Shown: positions 57,858 to 64,000 of the stretch, piece by piece | How positions within the stretch are numbered: the stretch's first letter is position 1 | Layout of the letters: the number at the start of each line of letters is the position of its first letter | DNA from: Adineta vaga | Taxonomy: Eukaryota; Rotifera | Length of the DNA: 64,000 bases | Assembly: GCA_021613535.1 (NCBI GenBank) | Contig: CP075492.1 | Span: 5,270,001 to 5,334,000 of the forward strand | Direction: 5' to 3' | The notes under the pieces: model-generated | Database searches by the model: none | Told to the model about the DNA's origin: nothing | Seen by the model: only the letters and a program-made list of their open reading frames with translations | Made by a program: the position numbers and the translations under genes

Positions 57858-58185
57858 ATTCATATTATTCTTTTGAATAACCGTAGTTTAATCTAATGTT
57901 TTTCTTTCACTTTTCAATAAAACAAACTGAAGATGAATATTACGAGATAAAACATAGCAATAGGGAATACTTTCTTTATATGATAATCTATACTCGAACG
58001 TCGTCAGATTATAAATAAAATAGTATATTTATACTGAATGCACTGACGTCAATTGCCTAAAAATAAAGTGACAAACAATATAGATACGCATGAATTATTA
58101 TCATATTCTCCTGTATATTTTTTTTACTATATATTCTTAGCTATACTGAAGAATCTCTGTTGTCAACACATCACCGTTATTAAAA
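57858..58185. other. Short intergenic region
   Basis: About 330 bases, AT-rich, no gene or repeat. Confidence 0.5.
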
Positions 58186-58831
58186 ATGTTGATCATTTGC
58201 TTCGTGTTGTTTTCATTTGCATACATTGATTTAACGGATAGTGCTTCGATTGTCGATGGTTTGAGTGGTGGTCTAGGTGGTACTGTTGGTGGACTGACTG
58301 GTGGGCTCAGTGGTGGTGTTGTAGGTGGTGCCACTGGTGCTCTTGCTGGAGGTTTTGTTGGTAGTGTTGCTGGTTCTCTAACAGGAGACCCAATGGGAAG
58401 GTACAGCTGGTGGTGTCGCTGGTGGTCTTAGTGGTGGCCTCAATGGTGGACTTACAGGTGGTGCTCTAGGTGGTGCGACTGGAGCTCAACTTGGTATTGT
58501 CACTGGTGATTTAGCCGGTAATCTTCTTGGTGCTCCCACCGGTATTCTTGTTGCTGGTGCTACTGGCGGTGTCTCTGGTGCTGTCGTTGGTGGTGCTACT
58601 GGTGCTCTAACGGGTACTCTTACTGGTGCTCAAGTTAGTGTCTCTTCTGGTAGTTTACCTGGTCTCATTGGTGGTACTGCTGGTGGTCTTACTGGCGGTC
58701 TTGCCGGTGGTGCTGTTGGCGGTTTAGTTGGTGGTGCTGCTGGTGGCCTCACTGGTCATATCACTGGTAGTCTCACAGATGGTATCGTTCGACGTCGACG
58801 ACAACATTTCATTAAAGAAAAACATCATTGA
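58186..58831 (+). CDS. Gly-rich secreted protein, frame broken once
   Basis: The first frame (58186-58431) begins MLIICFVLFSFAYIDL, a signal peptide, then GG-x-x-GG repeats (GLGGTVGGLTGGLSGG). Near 58395-58403 (GGGAAGGT) the repeat pattern shifts by one base and continues without a stop to a tga at 58831, ending in a basic tail (RRRRQHFIKEKHH). Dropping one A would keep the pattern, giving about 214 residues, mostly Gly/Ala/Val/Thr/Leu. Such hydrophobic Gly-rich repeats occur in structural or self-assembling secreted proteins and in membrane-inserting glycine-zipper segments. The DNA is clearly more GC-rich than its surroundings. Function unknown. Confidence 0.6.
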
Positions 58832-59009
58832 TGTCTTGAATAGCTTTCTTTGTTATTATGACGAATAAAATCAGTCAATAGTGAGTCATTTCGACGATAT
58901 GTAATTGTGTAATATATAGAAAACAACGTCGTCACTGAGTAATATGACGTGTAAGAATCAAAACATCTGTATAAATACTTTGTATAATTCTGTGTTTTAA
59001 TATTGAAGA

Positions 59010-59773
59010 ATGACAAAAGATTCTGCTTTATCTATCAATACACAGACAAAACCCATCATTGCACTTGATTGTGATGGTGTTCTTTTAGATTTTGATGCTA
59101 CTTATGCACAAATCTATGAGAAAACATTTGGTAAACAATTGACTATTGTTGCACCTAAATCATGTTGGGTAAGTGTCATTGATTTTCTTTCTCTGTGAAA
59201 AGGATTATTTTCTTCGCCGATATATCTATATAGGCTGAAACAAAATATGGTATTGCTTTGACAGATGAAGAACAATATCAATTCGATCAAGTATGGAATG
59301 AACATGGTTGGAGAACAATGCCAGTGAAGGAGGGAGCATTAGAAGCATGTCAATTATTACATCAAGCTGGTTATGAATTAGTTTGTGTTACAGCAATGTC
59401 TGCTCGTTATAGTGAACATCGATTGGAAAATTTTCGTTCACATGGCTTTCCTATTGACAAAATTATTTGTACAGGATATGATTCAAATAATATCTGTAAA
59501 AATCCCAAGAAAAAAATGATTGAAGATTTACATCCAGTTGTATTTGTCGATGATTTAAGAAGAAATTTCAAAGATATTCAAGGTGTTCATACTAAATTTG
59601 TTTTTATTGATCATGAACGAGAAGATGATCCGGATCGACATGAAACTATTTATTATGATATCAAATATCCAAGTCTATTAGCATTTGCAAAAGATTTTCT
59701 TCGAACGGATCAACATGGTGAAGATATTCTTTGGTCTGCTGAAAGACCATCTCATCTTTTTTCTTCTAAATAA
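59010..59773 (+). CDS. HAD-superfamily hydrolase (phosphatase)
   Basis: Exons 59010-59168 and 59234-59773 with a 65-bp phase-0 intron give 232 residues. HAD motif I is IALDCDGVLLDF (nucleophile Asp20, acid-base Asp22), motif II the Thr in ELVCVTAMS, motif III a Lys in NPKKKMIEDL, and motif IV HPVVFVDDLRRN. HAD hydrolases of this size dephosphorylate small molecules; the substrate is unknown. A small helical cap sits between motifs I and II (WAETKYGIALTDEEQ onward). The sequence style resembles bacterial members, which fits acquisition by transfer, but the intron shows it is settled in this genome. Its stop lies 18 bases from that of the convergent multi-pass gene. Confidence 0.85.
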
Positions 59774-59791
59774 ATGCATTATTGTTAAAAT

Positions 59792-62700
59792 TTATTCATT
59801 ACAATTCATGTTTAATAAAACGCGTATACTATGTATCTCTGTATCAATAAAAACAAGATCATCTTTCCCATCTAGATTAAAATCAGCCACTTTAATCGAT
59901 TGTACACATTGATTATTTATCTGTCCCACATTCATTTCATAAGATAGATAGTTTCGATCAAATAGACCTGTATTTGTTCCAATGAATATGTTGATAGTTC
60001 GATTACAATGTAAAACTACTAAATCATCAATATGATCGTTATTAAAATTAATTTTCGCGACTGATGTTGGATGACTACTAGTAAGGTACGTTTGTTGAAT
60101 GTAGCCATGATTATAAGCGAGTATAATTTGTAACGTATCTGATTGAGGTGAAATCATTGCTAAATCATCAAAATCATCAAAATTAAATTTTCCGCGAATC
60201 ATTGATAATGGATTTTCGTACATATGCACATAATTAGTTTGATAACGATATCGAACAGTACTGAAATTCAATCCAAAAAATATGTATACATCGCCTTTAA
60301 TATCGCAGATACTAAATTCATTATATTTTCCATCTCGATCGAAATCACCAATGGCAATAGAAATTACGTTCCATGAAATAGCACACAAATCACCACAGAC
60401 GAGTGTGAATCTATTTCCATTGTTAAAATTTAAAAAGATTCCAAATTTTAGACTAGTTGATTGTGTTTGATTGAACTGATTACCAACGATCAAGTCTTCA
60501 AAACCATTTCCATCAAAGTCTGCTGATTCAATGACACTAGGTCTATGTGGCGATAAACCAAATACCAAGATTTGTGGTGATGAGAAATTTAAATCAGTTG
60601 ATAGCATATTATAAAAAATAGCTATTCTACCCGATCTCGACAAGGTCACAGCTTCAATAGAATGATTCATAAATGATATTCGATTTTGTATAAAAACTTA
60701 CCTATATCTGATAGATTGTCATTGTTAAAGTCACCCGTAGTTAAATCCCATGGATACGTATTATTACCCGTTGAAAATATCTTTTGTGTTTGGAACGTTC
60801 CATTTGCATTTCCCAAAAGGACACTTAGAGAATGATTATCATAGTTTGTTACAGCTAAATCTAATATATTATCTTTATTAAAATCTGCTATGATCAATGA
60901 TTTTGGAGTTTGACCAGTCAAATAAGTATATTGTTCATACTTTAATGTTGTAAAACAAGTTTCTAAGCTTGTCAATACTGTTGTTACATCGGTTTGTGTT
61001 GAACTAGTTGTAATAGTTGTTTGATGTGTCATATGAAGTTTTTGTTTTAATTGTTCTTGATTGTTATTTCCAATCAACCAAACAATTAAAAATATAAAGG
61101 ATGTAACAATAATCCAAAAGATAAGACCAACTACGAATACTTCATCTTTTCGTTTTTGATGAATTGTATTATGTTCATTTGGTACTATTTCACGTTTCTT
61201 TTTTCGAAAGTAATATAATTTTAAAACAATTTTTGATAGACATGAAACAATCATATGTAAACCTTTCGCTAAACCGCCGACCAATCCAATAAATGTGGTA
61301 ATAACATATATTTGATTAAATTTAGTTGAATACAAATATTGACATGTTTGAGGAGCACATTCATTGAAATAAAGATCAAAGGATATTTTATAAAACCATT
61401 CTGTAACAAATAATTGATTGATTAATGTTTCAATAGTTGTATGCGGTTTTATTGTTTGAGAATAATCGGTCAATATATAAACGGGAAGAGGTTTACTATA
61501 GTAAATACCAGATTGTAATAGATCTAAACATGTTTGATTGTAGAGACATGCAAAATTTGATTGAAGAAAGGCATTCAACGCAAAACAACCAAAACGAAAA
61601 CCAGGAAGAATTTGTATTGATGATTCTTCTGATATTTGAAAACCATAGTATGAAAGAACTGAACAATTGGATTGGGTTGCGCACGAACACGTCTCGTTAT
61701 TGTATGTTTTGGGGCTAGCTAAGAGACTAAATGTACTGGAAATATTAGATCGCTGATCGATAAAAGCTGAAGGATATTGAAATAAAAATTGCCAATTTGA
61801 TTGAAATCCTGTGGCTAATTGATTTCCACGATTAATAATGTGCATTATTTGAAGAGTTTGCATGAACTCATTCGCTATAGTATTCTTGAATTGATCGATG
61901 ATTGTTTCGATTTGAATTGCAAAATCAATTGGAGAAATCAATTCTCTCGTAAAATAATCTGTTTGTTCAAATACAGATAATGATGAATTGACAATCTTTT
62001 GTGTTAAATCACAGAGAACGGATACAGTTCGAAATTGGAAACTGATCATATTACGGTAATCAGCAGCGATAGAAGCTCTCGACATAATTTGGAACGTTTT
62101 TACTAATGCATCATCCCATTCTGGTGTATTAAATATACTAGAACATATTTGATGATATTTTGGTTTCAGTTCAAGAATAAATCGATGATATTTAATTGCA
62201 ATATGATTACAAGAACATTGTAAAGTTGAAGAATATTGCTTAAGTAGATCTTGGTATTGAGATACAGTGGGTGATCGAATAATGTATGTGTTTGTCTGTT
62301 GTTTTAAGGATGTATATAGAAGAAGAATAAATAAGAAGGTGATTAATAGAATTAAATAGATTCGTGTTTTATATCGATTTTGATAGATAATTCTGATATT
62401 TTGTGATGGTGGAATAGCTGGAAAGAGATCTAATTCAATGATACGTTTTCGAATAAAACTGTTCAAAGATCGAAATCGAATTGAAATAGATTGATTTGGT
62501 GAGGGATGTCTAAAATAATTCCATAGTCTGATTAGTAGTCCAACAATTAGTGATGTTAAGAAACGTAAAATAATATTTAAACCACCAATTAAACCAAAAA
62601 TAGTTGTGAAAATATAAATCATTTGTAATCGACTTTCAATTGAGTACTGACATATCAATGGATGACATTCATGAAAATATGATTGAAATGAACTTTGATT

Positions 62701-64000
62701 ATACCATGAATGAACAAAAAGATTATTTACTAAAGATGCAATTGTTAAATGTCGCTGATCATCAGAAGAGAATGATTGAAGTATCGTAAAATTGGTTGAT
62801 GTTGAATTAATAAACTGTTGAATATAAGAAAGACATGTTTGATTATAAAAACATTCTAATGTCGATATAAGAACTGAGTGAAAAGGAAACCAAGTATGCA
62901 TCATTCCTGGAATAATAATTTCAATTGTATTATCATTAATGATTGTTTTCATGTAACATAAACTATCAGACGTAGGATTACAAATACAGCGTGATGGATA
63001 AATAGATACTACCTCACAACCAGGTTTGTCAGTAATCCAGTAATAACTTATTTTTACCCCAAGAAACGAATTACCATAGATATCAACAGTTTTATAAAAC
63101 TCGGTATTTTTCGATGAAATAAATTGATTAATATCAAAATTTGATTTAATCATTTGAGTAATAGATTGATAGGATACAAGTGTAGTTCTTTGATATTGTT
63201 CCAAAAGTAGATTAATTTGTTGTTGAAATGAACTATTACTGAGAGCTTTTTGACTAATCAATTCTTTTCGATAGAAAGAATACAATGAATCAGTGATTGT
63301 TTGATTGGCCATTTGACAAAGAGTAGACAAGAGTTGAAAATAAAATTGAGATTGTGAACGAAAATCATGTGTAAAAAGTACTGTTGAAGGTAATTTCATA
63401 AATTCGATATTAATCCATTCAGAAGATATGAATTTACTTGAACAAATTTCATGAAATTGTGGTTCGAGTAAAGAAATAACTTGAGAATATTTAATTGTAT
63501 TTTGTGAACATGGACAATTCAATGTTAATGGATATTGTTGATAAAGCTGAAGAAATTGTGATAATGTTGGTGAGTTAACAGTAAATGTTGTTAGAGGTGT
63601 TTTAATCATATTGAATAGAATCAGAATAATTAAAGAAATAGATAAGAAAAGAAGATAGATTCGTGTAATTAATCGTTCTTGTTGTAGTTTATGTTCGTCA
63701 GTAGTTGATGGAGTTTTTTCAAAAAGATTCAATGTAATTAGTTTTTTTTTACACCATCGAGAGAAAAGAAGTACTTCTATAGAATAATGGAAAGAAGAAT
63801 TATGCATGAATGAAAAAATTTCTAATTTATACTGTTTCCTTCTTGTAATTGTATATGACGTTGTTGTTTCCGTTGAATTAAACTCCATGTGATTCGAACA
63901 AGTAATGGCGCGAGAATTTTAATTGTTGATGACAATCCACCGAATAAACCAATCAATAATGTGATAATATGTAAAAATGAATGTTTAATACTATTTGTAT
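59792..64000 (-). CDS. Modular multi-pass protein with C-terminal FG-GAP repeats, 5' end outside the window
   Basis: Three exons are visible: 64000-63833 (partial), 63776-60702 and 60651-59792, with introns of 56 and 49 bp in phase. The edge exon holds a membrane segment with the GG kink (LLIGLFGGLSSTIKILAP). The middle exon has two CxC/CSS modules (TLNCPCSQNTIKYSQ with FHEICSSKF, and TLQCSCNHIAIKYHR with YHQICSSIF), each with CFYNQTCL and paired membrane segments. A last membrane segment (VVGLIFWIIVTSFIFLIVWLIG) and a Thr-rich stalk follow, and then FG-GAP/VCBS blades with calcium-type loops (ADFNKDNILDLAV, GDFNNDNLSDIAV, ADFDGNGFEDLIV, GDFDRDGKYNEF, ADFNLDGKDDLVF). FG-GAP blades form integrin-alpha-type propellers and act in adhesion. 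It is the paralogue of the 28-32 kb protein, which ends without a propeller. Function unknown. Confidence 0.8.

Noticed and set aside
1-64000. tRNA, rRNA, CRISPR array, transposon ends or bacterial contamination
   Set aside because: No such structures recognised by eye; spliceosomal introns throughout argue against bacterial DNA. A covariance-model scan would be needed to exclude small RNAs.

Overview
The window looks like bdelloid rotifer nuclear DNA (Adineta/Rotaria type). It is AT-rich and dense. Its genes have many short GT-AG introns, most of them 49 to 66 bp. The gene content is typical of that group: NHL-repeat proteins, F-box proteins, TPR and non-TPR ADP-ribosyltransferases, TIR, NACHT and caspase-like proteins, FMRFamide-type GPCRs, Ly6-like proteins and large multi-pass proteins. 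The organism call is inference from gene style. I joined exons by eye, checked frame and phase across each join, and give exon limits where I could set them.

Layout. 0-9 kb: a TIR protein cut by the left edge (-), the wreck of a class-II fumarase-type lyase (-), a short F-box gene (+) and a six-exon helical-repeat protein of unknown function (-). 9.5-18.9 kb: a secreted NHL protein (+), a membrane-anchored Thr-rich protein ending in a hedgehog-type Hint domain (-), a membrane-anchored NHL protein (-), a TPR ADP-ribosyltransferase (+) and a GDSL esterase (-). 19.6-28.2 kb: a Ly6-like array (one decayed copy, two intact), a caspase-like/ADP-ribosyltransferase-like fusion (-), a long F-box protein (+) and another anchored NHL protein (+). 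28.2-40.2 kb: a large modular multi-pass protein (-), a papain-type peptidase (-), two GPCR genes plus a GPCR relic, and decayed or small genes. 41-49 kb: an ADP-ribosyltransferase fused to a receiver-like domain (+), an astacin pseudogene that has lost its zinc motif (+), a tiny secreted ORF, a FEM1-like ankyrin gene (+), a membrane LRR protein (-) and a methyltransferase remnant (-). 50-64 kb: a NACHT NTPase of about 2,100 residues (-), an eight-exon neuronal-calcium-sensor-like gene (+), a Gly-rich secreted protein (+), a HAD phosphatase (+) and a second modular multi-pass protein carrying FG-GAP repeats (-), cut by the right edge.

Themes. Several genes carry domains that elsewhere act in innate immunity, cell death or NAD+/ADP-ribose chemistry (TIR, NACHT, caspase-like, three ART-type catalytic domains). 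There is no operon-like structure, so a shared pathway is only a hypothesis. The best candidates for undescribed architectures are the ART-receiver fusion (41.0-42.7 kb), the caspase-ART fusion (22.1-24.2 kb), the transmembrane Thr-stalk Hint protein (11.5-13.0 kb) and the repeated CxC/CSS multi-pass modules, with or without FG-GAP repeats (28-32 and 60-64 kb).

Many reading frames are broken by single bases. Some of these lie in A/T homopolymers and could be assembly errors. Others come with large deletions and are real decay. No rRNA, tRNA, CRISPR array or intact transposon was recognised.
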